This document shows, piece by piece, positions 1-8,165 of a DNA stretch of 64,000 nucleotides. The DNA is from Erythrobacter sp. Lineage in GTDB: Bacteria > Pseudomonadota > Alphaproteobacteria > Sphingomonadales > Sphingomonadaceae. Where the stretch lies: assembly GCA_027311945.1 (NCBI GenBank), contig DAICXZ010000032.1, positions 124,001-188,000 on the forward strand, given 5' to 3'. The position numbers were made by a program, and so were the translations under genes. Within the stretch, counting starts at the first letter, position 1. Every line of letters begins with the position of its first letter. The notes beneath the pieces are model-generated. The model did not search any database and was not told the origin of the DNA. It saw only the letters and a program-made list of their open reading frames with translations.

Positions 1-369
1 GCGCTGCTCAAGCGGGCGCAGTGCCTCGGCATCGAACACCAGCAGGCTGGCCGCGCGAATCGCCACCAGCCGATAGGCGTGCAGCCCCTCGCGCGGCAGG
101 ATGAGGCAATCGCCGCCGAACTGGAAAGCGACAATCTGCTCGGACCCGGCCGCATCCAGCGCCACCAGCTTGGTCGGCCCGCTGGCGACGAAAACCAGAT
201 GATCGCGTGTGACATCGAACCGTGACATCTGCCGGCGCGGCAGGCTGTGCAGGCTCGCAAGGGCGCGCAGCTGATGCACCAGCGCCGCAGGGGCACCGGC
301 GGGCAGGTGCTGTCCGGCAAAGCGGTCGAAAGCCTCGTTCACTGTCACTGCTGCGCGCTCAAACCTCAT
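1..369 (-). CDS. Crp/Fnr-family cyclic-nucleotide-binding-type regulator (N-terminal part)
   Basis: The frame is open from an ATG at 369 to the window edge, giving the first 123 residues; the rest, including any helix-turn-helix domain, lies outside. The visible part reads as a Crp/Fnr effector-binding beta-roll, with a segment like LVFVASGPTKLVALDAAG, then GEQ-type strands and an FGGDCLILPREG turn. No N-terminal cysteine cluster is visible, so an Fe-S sensor of the FNR kind is unlikely. It is divergent from ompW, and an FNR/FixK-like site lies between them. No good ribosome binding site precedes the ATG, and a GTG about seven codons in is an alternative start. The family call is by eye from the fold pattern. 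Confidence 0.6.
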   Translation of the reverse strand, partial: MRFERAAVTVNEAFDRFAGQHLPAGAPAALVHQLRALASLHSLPRRQMSRFDVTRDHLVFVASGPTKLVALDAAGSEQIVAFQFGGDCLILPREGLHAYRLVAIRAASLLVFDAEALRPLEQR

Positions 370-420
370 GAAGGGGTAAGTGTGGGAGCCTTGAACTGCG
401 CGGCTTTTTCCATTGCAGCG

Positions 421-434
421 TTGATCCAGCGCAA
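421..434. promoter_or_regulatory. Candidate FNR/FixK-type binding site
   Basis: TTGATCCAGCGCAA fits the TTG-N8-CAA frame of Crp/Fnr/FixK sites, with a perfect left half (TTGAT) and a degenerate right half (CGCAA). It lies in the 181-bp region between the divergent Crp-like gene and ompW, 52 bp from the first and about 117 bp from the second start. OmpW is FNR-controlled in enterobacteria, and an FnrL-like gene follows here at 1289-1990. The assignment is inference from pattern and position. Confidence 0.4.
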
Positions 435-550
435 ATTTGACCGCGGGCAAGGATAGCACCCCGCTGGCAGCGCATCTGGCGCTCCGTACCGCGGTTCAAT
501 CCGGATCACACAGGGTGGTCGCCGCGGCGCAGCAACGGAAAGAAAGACCG

Positions 551-1249
551 ATGAAAAAAACTGCCTATCTCGGCGCGGCTGCGATCGCCGCATTTGCCGC
601 AGCCCTAGCTACCCCGGCCGCAGCTCAGGATGCTGGCACGATCGAGGTCAAGGTTCTCGGCTCGGCGGTTCTGCCCAATGGCGAGATCGATTCGATTGAG
701 GGCGGCACGCTTGCGACGACTGTCGAAGGGCTTGGCGTGCAAACCGAAGCGAGCGACAACTTCGTTCCTACCGTTGCGGTTGAGTACTTCTTCTCGCCCA
801 ACGTTTCGGTGGAGACGATCTGCTGCGTGACCGCGCACCACGTCGATGCCACTGCGCCCGCCGCGCTTGCGGGTGGCAACCTGGTCGACAAGATCCACAT
901 CATCCCGGCCACCTTCACGCTCAAGTATCACCTGGGCGCGGCAGGGGGCATCCGCCCCTATGTCGGCGCCGGGCCCACCTACTTCCTGTTCATCAAGGAC
1001 GAAGTCGGCGCCGGAGTCACCGCAGCGCTGGGTGCAACCGATGTGAAGCTCGACGACACCTTCGGCCTTGCTCTGCAGGCGGGTATCGATGTTCCGCTGA
1101 ACGAGGCTTTCCTGCTGACGCTCGACGCCAAGCGCTACTTCGTGAAGCCGAACGCGCACTTTTACGATACGGCAGGCACCGAGGTGCTGGAGACCCAGCA
1201 CAAGCTCGATCCCTGGGTGCTCAGCGCCGGCGTAGGCTTCCGTTTCTGA
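551..1249 (+). CDS. ompW: OmpW family outer membrane protein
   Basis: A 232-residue protein with a clear signal peptide (MKKTAYLGAAAIAAFAAALA, cleavage near AAAQ-DAG) followed by alternating beta-strands. It ends in aromatic residues (GVGFRF), as expected for an outer membrane barrel recognised by BamA. The EYFFSPNVSVE, IIPATFTLKYHL and RPYVGAGPTYF segments are typical of OmpW, an eight-stranded barrel linked to passage of small hydrophobic compounds. The start at 551 was chosen because AAAGA precedes it and the signal peptide begins there; the frame is also open upstream. The FNR/FixK-like site at 421 and the FnrL-like gene downstream suggest oxygen-linked control, which is an inference. Confidence 0.9.
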   Translation: MKKTAYLGAAAIAAFAAALATPAAAQDAGTIEVKVLGSAVLPNGEIDSIEGGTLATTVEGLGVQTEASDNFVPTVAVEYFFSPNVSVETICCVTAHHVDATAPAALAGGNLVDKIHIIPATFTLKYHLGAAGGIRPYVGAGPTYFLFIKDEVGAGVTAALGATDVKLDDTFGLALQAGIDVPLNEAFLLTLDAKRYFVKPNAHFYDTAGTEVLETQHKLDPWVLSAGVGFRF

Positions 1250-1288
1250 CGGAACGCGATTGCGGGTTGGGAAGGCCGGTCGGCTCTC

Positions 1289-1990
1289 TCAGCCCGCGAC
1301 TGCCTCAAGCGCGCCGAGATCACGGATCGTGACCTCCCGCCGGGTTGGCAGATCGATGATCCCGTCGCGGCGCAGCTGGGTCATCTGGCGGCTCACGGTT
1401 TCGATGGTGAGGCCAAGAATATCGCCGATCTGCTGCCGGGTGAAGGGCAGTTCGAAATGCTCGGCAGTGTTCTTGCCGTCGCTGTGTTCGCAAGCGGTGT
1501 TTGCCAGACGCTCGGCCATTTCGAGCAGGAAGGTGGCGACCTTTTCTTCCGCTGTCTTGCGCGAGAGCAGCAGCATCCACTTGCGGGTACGGTCCAGCTC
1601 TTCAAGCGTGCGGGTCAGCAACTTGTGTTCGAGCGCCGGGTGCTCGGCAGCAAAACGGTCGAAATCGGCGCGCCCGAACACGCAGACATTAGCCGTGGTC
1701 AGCGCGGTGATCGAGTGGCTGGTGGTGGCGCCAAAGGGGCGCCCGATGAAGTCTGCCGGATAGACCACGCCAACGATCTGCTCGCGACCATCCTCGGTGC
1801 CGGTGGTGAGCTTGAGGATACCCTCGATGACATTGGCCACCAGCACAGACTGGTCGCCTTCCCATACCAGCGATTCGCCCGGTTCGAGCTGACGGCGGCG
1901 CCCGATGGAATTGAGAGCCTCGACCTCTTTCGAGTCGAGCGCCGCGCAGATCGCGCTATTTCGCACCAGGCATGTATCACAAAAGCTCAT
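1289..1990 (-). CDS. Crp/Fnr family transcriptional regulator with Fe-S-type cysteines (FnrL-like)
   Basis: A 233-residue regulator. Cysteines at residues 4, 7 and 15 plus one in the NVCVFG segment match the three N-terminal and one central cysteine that hold the oxygen-sensing [4Fe-4S] cluster in FNR. The effector-binding beta-roll spans about residues 20-150. The C-terminal helix-turn-helix contains TRQQIGDILGLTIETVSRQM, with the E-x2-S-R recognition residues typical of proteins that read TTGAT half-sites. It is convergent with ompW. It probably senses oxygen and controls respiratory or microaerobic genes. The cysteine spacing is not identical to E. coli FNR, so cluster binding is inferred. 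Confidence 0.88.
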   Translation of the reverse strand: MSFCDTCLVRNSAICAALDSKEVEALNSIGRRRQLEPGESLVWEGDQSVLVANVIEGILKLTTGTEDGREQIVGVVYPADFIGRPFGATTSHSITALTTANVCVFGRADFDRFAAEHPALEHKLLTRTLEELDRTRKWMLLLSRKTAEEKVATFLLEMAERLANTACEHSDGKNTAEHFELPFTRQQIGDILGLTIETVSRQMTQLRRDGIIDLPTRREVTIRDLGALEAVAG

Positions 1991-2011
1991 GGTTTGCCGG
2001 TAACACCTTAT

Positions 2012-2989
2012 TTACTCGGCCTCAATCAATCTTGATTTTTGTCGGTCCGTATTACGACTGTAGATACGCAGCGCCGGATAGTCCGAATTGTCGAGCACAC
2101 AGGATTTGAGGAAGGCTGCGGTCAGGTCGGCCGAGGGGGCGGTCAGGCCGGGCTTGCGGTAGAATTCGAGATCCCAATCGACCAGGGGTAGGATCAGGAT
2201 CACGTTCTCGCGCATTGACGGCGGCAGTATCGCATCGGTCAGCGAGGCTACGGCCACACCGCGTTCAAGCATGGCGGCCATCACGTCATAGTACTGGGTG
2301 TGGCCGACCACCTTGCCCGGATGGACCCCGCGATCGGCGAAGGAGAGCAGCGTTTCGCGCTCCTGCTTGCTCCCGGCGGGCGGCAGCACGAATGGCAGTT
2401 CGCTGACCCGTGCCGGATCGAGCGGCAGGGTTTGGCCTTCGACCAGCCGCCGATGCCCGAAGACGCCGCCCCGCACCCGCGCCAGTTTCTCGAGGTGCGG
2501 CTCCGCCGGCAGGTCACAGCGGCGGTTGATCAGCGCGAAGTCATACTGGCCTGCCTGGATCATGCCAGCAACCCCTGGTGTGGGGGGCTGGGTGTTGAAC
2601 TCGAGATCGATCATCGGGTGCCCGGCGAGAAACCCGTCAAGCTTGGGGCGCACGTAATTATCGAAATTGCCCTGACCGACGAGCAGGCGATAGCGCGCCG
2701 GCCCGGCCTCGGGCGTACCGCTGCGGCGATGGGCGGCGAGTTTGCTTGCCGCGCTGTCGAAGGCGGTGAGATCGTCGTGAAAGGCCTGTCCATCGGCGGT
2801 GAGGATCGGGCGCTGGCCGGGTTTGCGATGGAACAACCGGCAGCCAAGTTGCTCCTCCAATGTCTTGATCTGGTTGCTGACCGATGCCTGCGAAATGCCC
2901 AGCTCATCGGCCGTCGCGCGGAAGCTGCCGCTGGCCGCGAGGTGCGCGAAAACTTCGAGCTGGCGCAGGGTGAAAGGCAGGGAGGGCAT
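2012..2989 (-). CDS. LysR family transcriptional regulator
   Basis: A 325-residue LysR-type regulator. The N-terminal winged helix (about residues 5-65) contains TLRQLEVFAHLAASGSF and ATADELGISQASVSNQIKTL, the classic LysR helix-turn-helix. A periplasmic-binding-like effector domain follows from about residue 95. It is divergent from a TonB-dependent receptor and a sulfatase gene, and a near-perfect 13-bp inverted repeat lies between the starts. That layout is the standard one for a LysR protein controlling its divergent neighbour. The inducer is unknown; a sulfated or aromatic organic compound would fit the context. Confidence 0.92.
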   Translation of the reverse strand: MPSLPFTLRQLEVFAHLAASGSFRATADELGISQASVSNQIKTLEEQLGCRLFHRKPGQRPILTADGQAFHDDLTAFDSAASKLAAHRRSGTPEAGPARYRLLVGQGNFDNYVRPKLDGFLAGHPMIDLEFNTQPPTPGVAGMIQAGQYDFALINRRCDLPAEPHLEKLARVRGGVFGHRRLVEGQTLPLDPARVSELPFVLPPAGSKQERETLLSFADRGVHPGKVVGHTQYYDVMAAMLERGVAVASLTDAILPPSMRENVILILPLVDWDLEFYRKPGLTAPSADLTAAFLKSCVLDNSDYPALRIYSRNTDRQKSRLIEAE

Positions 2990-2992
2990 TAT

Positions 2993-3030
2993 GGGATAAT
3001 GCCTGAGACATAACCTCCAGGCAATATCCC
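2993..3030. promoter_or_regulatory. Long inverted repeat, probable LysR operator
   Basis: GGGATAATGCCTG (2993-3005) is matched by CAGGCAATATCCC (3018-3030), which pairs at 11 of 13 positions across a 12-bp spacer. The dyad sits in the 119-bp region between the divergent LysR gene (start 2989) and the TonB-receptor gene (start 3109), only 3 bp from the LysR start codon. Such placement suits autorepression together with activation of the receptor operon. The repeat is seen directly; its role is inferred. Confidence 0.65.
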
Positions 3031-3108
3031 ATGATCACCTTGCGATGCGTTGCACCAGCGCTGGCGCGCGCTCTACCTCCTCAAAAAAAGCACAATGGGA
3101 GAGATGAC

Positions 3109-6100
3109 ATGAGATATTCGCGGAAGCAGCCGCCGGTGCGCCGCAGCGCCTTGTGGGCCACCGGAGTAAGCACTTTGGCCTTGCTGATGCCGCAGGGCGG
3201 GGCTCTGGCACAGGATGCAGAAACCGCCGCCGTGCCGGAAGACCGCATCGTGGTCACCGGCTCGCGCATTGCCAGCGACGGGATGCAGGCTCCGGTGCCT
3301 GTCACCGTGGTGCAGGCCGATGCGATCGAAGCGCTGTCGCCCGGCCCGCTGGTGGCAGGCGTGACCCAGCTGCCCCAGTTCGCCGGGAGCGAAACGCCCA
3401 ATTCAGGCAACTTCTTCACCCGCTCGGGTTACGGCTCTCTGAACCTGCGCGGGCTGGGCGTGAACCGCACGCTGACGCTGCTCGACGGGCGGCGGATGCC
3501 CGCGGCAAGTGCCTTTGGCGGGGTCGACATCAACCTGTTCCCCGAGTCCATGATCCAGTCGGTCGAGACCGTCACCGGCGGCGCTTCGGCGGCCTATGGC
3601 TCGGACGCGGTGGCAGGCGTGGTCAACTTCATCCTCGATACCGACTTCACCGGCATCAAGATGGAAGTGACGGGCGGCATGACCGACCGCAGCGACGGCG
3701 AGAACTACGAGCTGTCGGCCGCCTACGGCACCGACTTCGCGGGCGGACGCGGCCACTTTCAGGTCAGCGGCGAATATTTCAATCAGGAAGGCGTGTTCAG
3801 CTACGAAGGGCGCGACTGGTATCAGGCCTATGGCACGTTCGGAGCCGGATCGGAGGCCGCGCCCTATCGCTTCGTGCCGGGGACGGTTTCGGCTAACGCC
3901 AGCTTCGACGGGCGCATCTTTGCGCCGGGCACCGCGATCAACGGGCTGGCCTTCGATCGCAACGGCAATGTCGCGCCGTTCGAGCCGGGCAGCGTGAGCC
4001 AGGCGGGCTACGGCATTCCCCCTGCGCGCACCGCGGGCAACCCGGCGCTCGACGATCTGGCCGGCGAGGTGATCAGCCTCTATCCCGATCTCGAACGCTA
4101 TTCGGTCTTCGCCTATGGCGACTACGAGCTGACCGACAAGGTGAAGGTATTTGCCCAGTACCTCCACGGGCGCACCGAGGTGCAGCAGTACAACGCCCCG
4201 CGCGGCAGCTTCGGCGGCACGCCCACCACGCTGACGATCTTTCAGGATAACGCCTTCCTGCCCGACGACCTGCGACAGACGATGATCGACAACGATATCC
4301 AGAGCTTCAGTCTGCGCCGGATGGGCAGCCTTGAGGATATCGGCAATTCCTCACTGAACGACCGTATCACCCAGCACATCGCCACCGTGGGCCTCGACAT
4401 GGAGCTTGCAACCGGCGGCCTGTTCGACGGCTGGGATGTCGGCACCTTCTATCAGTACGGCCATTCCGAGCGGCGCTGGAAGCAGCGCGGGCTTCGGGTC
4501 GACCGGATTTTTGCGGCGGTCGATGCGGTGGACGACGGGAACGGCAACATCGTGTGCCGCACCTCGCTGTTCGGCGATGCCTTCCCCGGTTGCCAGCCGA
4601 TCAACCTGTTCGGGCGCGGCAATGCCGGCCCTGAGGCGGTCGACTATGTCACCAGCTTCGAGCCGGGCCAGCAGATCACCACCGATCTGTTCTTCGCCGA
4701 CGACGGCTTCGCCAGCGGCCGGAGCTACAGCTACACCACCGACGATGCGAAGGTGAACACGACCACCTTCGAGCAGCACTATGCCGAGATTTCGGCCTCG
4801 GGCGACATCATCGACCTGTGGGCCGGGCCGCTGGCCGGGGCGTTCGGCGGCTCGTTCCGCGAGGAATCGGTGCTGCAACTGGTGCAGGACGTGACCAACC
4901 CCACTTCAAACCACGAAACCGGCCACCCGGTGCTTTGCAATGGCGAGGCTCCGGGCCTGCGCGGTGTCAGCGCGGCGGACTGCGGCAACACCGTGGGGGT
5001 GCAGTTTTCCAAGGTATCCAACATCAAGGGCTCTTCCCGGGTGTGGGAGGCCTTCGGCGAACTGCTGATGCCGCTGGTCGACACCGATGGCTTCACCGCC
5101 AACGCCAATGTTGCCGGGCGCTGGGCCAACTATTCGGGTTCGGGCAGCGTCTGGGCTTACAAGGGCGGCATCGAACTGGGCTTCTTCGATACCTTGCGCC
5201 TGCGGGGCACCTATTCGCGTGACGTGCGTGCGGGCAACCTGTCGGAGCGTTTCGACAAGACCGGCGGCACCGCCACCATCACCGATCCGCGCGCCGGTTT
5301 CACCCAGAACTGCGATCAGGCCGGGGCCGACATACCCGCCACCGACGGACCGGAAATCTGCACCGTCACGCGGTTCTCGGGCGGCAATCCGGCCGTGCGC
5401 CCCGAAGAGGCCGACACCTTCACCGTGGGCGCCGTGTTCACGCCCGACTTCGTCCCGGGCCTGGCGCTCTCGGTCGATTATTACGACGTGTCGATTTCGG
5501 GCGCGATCGGGCAGGTCGGCAACCAGCAGGTGATAGACAACTGCTTCGTGAACAACGTGCAGCAGTTCTGCGACCTCATCACGCTAGACCCGACCGACAA
5601 CTCGATCGCGCTGGTGGGCGACGTGTTCGTGAACGTGGCCGAGGCCGCGGTGCGCGGGCTCGATTTCGAGGGCAATTACCGGGCCCCGCTGACCCTGTTC
5701 GGGGGTGACGAGGACATCTCAGTGCGCCTGTTCAGTTCCTGGCTGCTCGAGCGGTCGGAAACCGACGCCAACGGCAACTATATCGACCGCGCCGGGCAGA
5801 CCGGCGCGCGGCAGGGCGATCAGGTCTACTTCCCCTATGCCGATTTCCGCGCCACCGCTTCGCTCACCTACCGCAACGGCGGGCTCTCGGCGCTGGTTCA
5901 GGCGCGCCATATCGGCAGCGGCATTCAGGATGTGACCCAGACCGAGGGCGTCACCATCGAGAACAACCGGGTGAGCCCGGTGACTTACCTCGACTTGAGG
6001 CTGGGCTACGAGTTCGATCTCGGGGGCGCGGAGATGGAGGTGTTCGGCAACATCACCAATCTGGGCGACGTGGCGCCGCCGCTCACGCCGTCGTTCAGTG

Positions 6101-6189
6101 CCTTCACCGGCTATGCCACGCAGCATAACGCGGCCGTCTACGACCTTTTGGGGCGGCGCTATACGGTGGGCGTGAAGTTGCGGATGTAG
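3109..6189 (+). CDS. TonB-dependent receptor
   Basis: A 1026-residue outer membrane receptor. A signal peptide ends near GGALAQ-DAE. The plug domain follows, with the marker EDRIVVTGSRI, and a long 22-strand-type barrel fills the rest. The plug signatures LNLRGLGVNRTLTLLDGRRM and VETVTGGASAAYGSDAVAGV are present, as is the C-terminal TonB-receptor signature ending YTVGVKLRM. The length of about 1030 residues is usual for sphingomonad receptors. ATG 3109 was chosen because GGGAGAG lies just upstream and the signal peptide starts there, although the frame is open from 3031. It is followed after about 100 bp by a secreted sulfatase, so uptake of a sulfated organic compound is plausible. The substrate cannot be read from the sequence. 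Confidence 0.93.
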   Translation: MRYSRKQPPVRRSALWATGVSTLALLMPQGGALAQDAETAAVPEDRIVVTGSRIASDGMQAPVPVTVVQADAIEALSPGPLVAGVTQLPQFAGSETPNSGNFFTRSGYGSLNLRGLGVNRTLTLLDGRRMPAASAFGGVDINLFPESMIQSVETVTGGASAAYGSDAVAGVVNFILDTDFTGIKMEVTGGMTDRSDGENYELSAAYGTDFAGGRGHFQVSGEYFNQEGVFSYEGRDWYQAYGTFGAGSEAAPYRFVPGTVSANASFDGRIFAPGTAINGLAFDRNGNVAPFEPGSVSQAGYGIPPARTAGNPALDDLAGEVISLYPDLERYSVFAYGDYELTDKVKVFAQYLHGRTEVQQYNAPRGSFGGTPTTLTIFQDNAFLPDDLRQTMIDNDIQSFSLRRMGSLEDIGNSSLNDRITQHIATVGLDMELATGGLFDGWDVGTFYQYGHSERRWKQRGLRVDRIFAAVDAVDDGNGNIVCRTSLFGDAFPGCQPINLFGRGNAGPEAVDYVTSFEPGQQITTDLFFADDGFASGRSYSYTTDDAKVNTTTFEQHYAEISASGDIIDLWAGPLAGAFGGSFREESVLQLVQDVTNPTSNHETGHPVLCNGEAPGLRGVSAADCGNTVGVQFSKVSNIKGSSRVWEAFGELLMPLVDTDGFTANANVAGRWANYSGSGSVWAYKGGIELGFFDTLRLRGTYSRDVRAGNLSERFDKTGGTATITDPRAGFTQNCDQAGADIPATDGPEICTVTRFSGGNPAVRPEEADTFTVGAVFTPDFVPGLALSVDYYDVSISGAIGQVGNQQVIDNCFVNNVQQFCDLITLDPTDNSIALVGDVFVNVAEAAVRGLDFEGNYRAPLTLFGGDEDISVRLFSSWLLERSETDANGNYIDRAGQTGARQGDQVYFPYADFRATASLTYRNGGLSALVQARHIGSGIQDVTQTEGVTIENNRVSPVTYLDLRLGYEFDLGGAEMEVFGNITNLGDVAPPLTPSFSAFTGYATQHNAAVYDLLGRRYTVGVKLRM

Positions 6190-6289
6190 CGAGCTGCCTG
6201 CAAAGTCAGGCAAACACGGGCCGGCCCCCGCGCTTCCTACCCCGGCGCGGGGCCGGCCCCATGACAAGACGGCAAGAAAGGGATATGCG

Positions 6290-7723
6290 ATGACTGGCAG
6301 CAAGATAACCGGACAACTCACAAGACGGCAGGCGCTGGCCGGGGCCGCTGGCGCCGGAATGCTGGCGGCTGCCGCTCCCGCGCTCGGCGCAGGCAGCGGG
6401 CGCAAGCCCAACTTCCTGTTCATCATGGCCGACGATTTCGGCTGGGCCGATGCCTCGTGCTACGGCGCGCGAGAATACCAGACCCCGGCGATCGACAGCC
6501 TTGCCGCGCAAGGCATGCAGTTCATGCACGGCTATGCCAATTCGGCGGTCTGTTCCTCCACCCGCGTCGGCCTGATTACGGGGCGCTATCAGTATCGCCT
6601 GCCGGTGGGGCTGGAGGAACCGCTGTCGAACCCCGATCTTGGCCTCGAACCGAGCGAGCCGACCCTGCCGTCACTGCTCAAGCAGCAGGGCTATCACACC
6701 GCGTTGGTGGGCAAGTGGCACATGGGCCTGCTGCCGAAGTACGGCCCACTGCAAAGCGGCTATGACGAGTTCTGGGGCAACCGCGGCGGCGGGGTCGACT
6801 ATTTCACCCACAAGGTCGCAGGGCAGGAAGACCTGTGGGATGGCGATGTCCGCATTGAAGAGCACGGCTACTACACCGACCTGCTCGCCGACCGTTCGAT
6901 CGAGTGTCTCGAAGCGCGGGCGCAGGAAGACAAGCCGTGGCTGCTAAGTCTCCACTTCACCGCGCCGCACTGGCCGTGGGAGGGCAATAACGCCGCCGGC
7001 CGTGCCGAAAGCGCGCGGCTTGACGCCAAGGGCCCCGATGGCGGCGACAACCTCAACATCATGCACTACGATGGCGGCACCATGGAGGCCTATGCCGATA
7101 TGGTCACCAGCATGGATGCCAACATCGGCCGCATCATGGCGCGGCTCTATGAGCTGGGCATGGACGATAACACGGTGGTGGTCTTCACCAGTGACAACGG
7201 CGGCGAGCGCTTCAGCGATACCTGGCCGTTCTCGGGCATGAAGACAGAGCTACTGGAAGGCGGCATCCGCGTGCCGTTCATCGTGCGCTGGCCGGGGCTT
7301 ACGGCCCCCGGCTCGACCTCGGACGTGCCGGTGATCTCGATGGACATACTGCCCACCTTCCTCGCCGCCGCGGGCGGGGCGCCTGCGCCCAATCGCCCGT
7401 TTGACGGGGTGGACCTGATGCCTGCGCTCATGGGCGCAACACCGCCCGACCGCGCGCTTTACTGGCGCTACTGGAGCAAGGACCAGAAGGCCGTGCGGCT
7501 GGGCAATTACAAGTATCTGAAGATCGGCCCCAACGAGTTCCTGTTCGACGTGATCGAAGACCCGCGCGAGCGGGGCAATCTGAAGCAGCGGCTGCCCGAC
7601 GTGTTCGCCGAACTGAAGGCGATGCATGACGCTTGGAATGGCGAGATGCTGTTCGACCCCAAGGCCCGCAGCTACGGGATGGACGGCGAGCACGTGCCCG
7701 ATCGCTACAACTGGAACGACTGA
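6290..7723 (+). CDS. Type I sulfatase (arylsulfatase-like), TAT-exported
   Basis: A 477-residue alkaline-phosphatase-fold sulfatase. A twin-arginine signal (LTRRQALAGAAGAGM) precedes the mature start near GSGRKPN. The metal-binding N-terminal motif NFLFIMADDFGW and the core VCSSTRVGLITGRYQYR are present; the cysteine of CSSTR would be converted to formylglycine. GKWHMG, the TAPHWPW block and VFTSDNGG supply further active-site residues. The usual C-x-P/A-x-R motif has serine in the third position here, which is unusual. It probably hydrolyses sulfate esters in the periplasm and is cotranscribed with the upstream receptor. A strong terminator follows. Confidence 0.92.
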   Translation: MTGSKITGQLTRRQALAGAAGAGMLAAAAPALGAGSGRKPNFLFIMADDFGWADASCYGAREYQTPAIDSLAAQGMQFMHGYANSAVCSSTRVGLITGRYQYRLPVGLEEPLSNPDLGLEPSEPTLPSLLKQQGYHTALVGKWHMGLLPKYGPLQSGYDEFWGNRGGGVDYFTHKVAGQEDLWDGDVRIEEHGYYTDLLADRSIECLEARAQEDKPWLLSLHFTAPHWPWEGNNAAGRAESARLDAKGPDGGDNLNIMHYDGGTMEAYADMVTSMDANIGRIMARLYELGMDDNTVVVFTSDNGGERFSDTWPFSGMKTELLEGGIRVPFIVRWPGLTAPGSTSDVPVISMDILPTFLAAAGGAPAPNRPFDGVDLMPALMGATPPDRALYWRYWSKDQKAVRLGNYKYLKIGPNEFLFDVIEDPRERGNLKQRLPDVFAELKAMHDAWNGEMLFDPKARSYGMDGEHVPDRYNWND

Positions 7724-7742
7724 CAATTCGCACGCACAACGC

Positions 7743-7783
7743 AAAACGGCCCGGCAGACCTGATGATCTGCCGGGCCGTTTTT
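7743..7783 (+). terminator. Rho-independent terminator after the sulfatase gene
   Basis: A perfect 16-bp stem, AAAACGGCCCGGCAGA at 7743-7758 pairing with 7767-7782, encloses an 8-base loop and runs into a T tract. It lies 20 bp beyond the sulfatase stop and faces the convergent DUF2171 gene, so it may serve both strands. Confidence 0.9.
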
Positions 7784-7814
7784 GTGCGGTAAGCAAAGGC
7801 TCCCGACCTCTCCG

Positions 7815-8039
7815 TCAGGTGTTAAGGCCAACGGGGATCTTGGTGCCTTGCTTGAGATAGATGCGGTTGTCGTCGATCTTGTCGACCGCGTCGAGCGGAA
7901 GGAAGTGATGCATATTGTCTTCGCTGTCGGTACGCGTCATCTTGATGCGCTCGTCCTCGACCTCGTCGACCGTTCCGATGTGCTGGCCATTAGCGTCGGC
8001 AACTTCCATATGCTCCTTGATGCGCAGCTTCTCGAACAT
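7815..8039 (-). CDS. DUF2171 domain protein
   Basis: A 74-residue soluble protein beginning MFEKLRIKEHMEVADANGQH, a PRC-barrel-like small domain with the pattern GTVDEVEDERIKMTR and HHFLPLDAVDKID. This is the DUF2171 family, common in alphaproteobacteria and of unknown function; members are often stress-linked, which I only recall. The start at 8039 is preferred over one 21 bases upstream because AAAGGAAA sits six bases before it. It is a single-gene unit convergent with the sulfatase operon. Confidence 0.8.
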   Translation of the reverse strand: MFEKLRIKEHMEVADANGQHIGTVDEVEDERIKMTRTDSEDNMHHFLPLDAVDKIDDNRIYLKQGTKIPVGLNT

Positions 8040-8165
8040 AACATTTCCTTTCGATTTCATTCAGTTACATGATATCAACGGTGCCCAAGGCTGCTCGTTC
8101 CTCACTTCGTCGCGCGTGGTGCACAGCTGCCCGGCAAAGTGGCCGCACGGGAGGAAGATCAGATC

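Noticed and set aside
2024-2037. AATCAA-TC-TTGATT palindrome near the fnrL-like start
   Set aside because: Its half-sites face the wrong way for an FNR box (TTGAT-N4-ATCAA), and it lies within the LysR gene's last codons.
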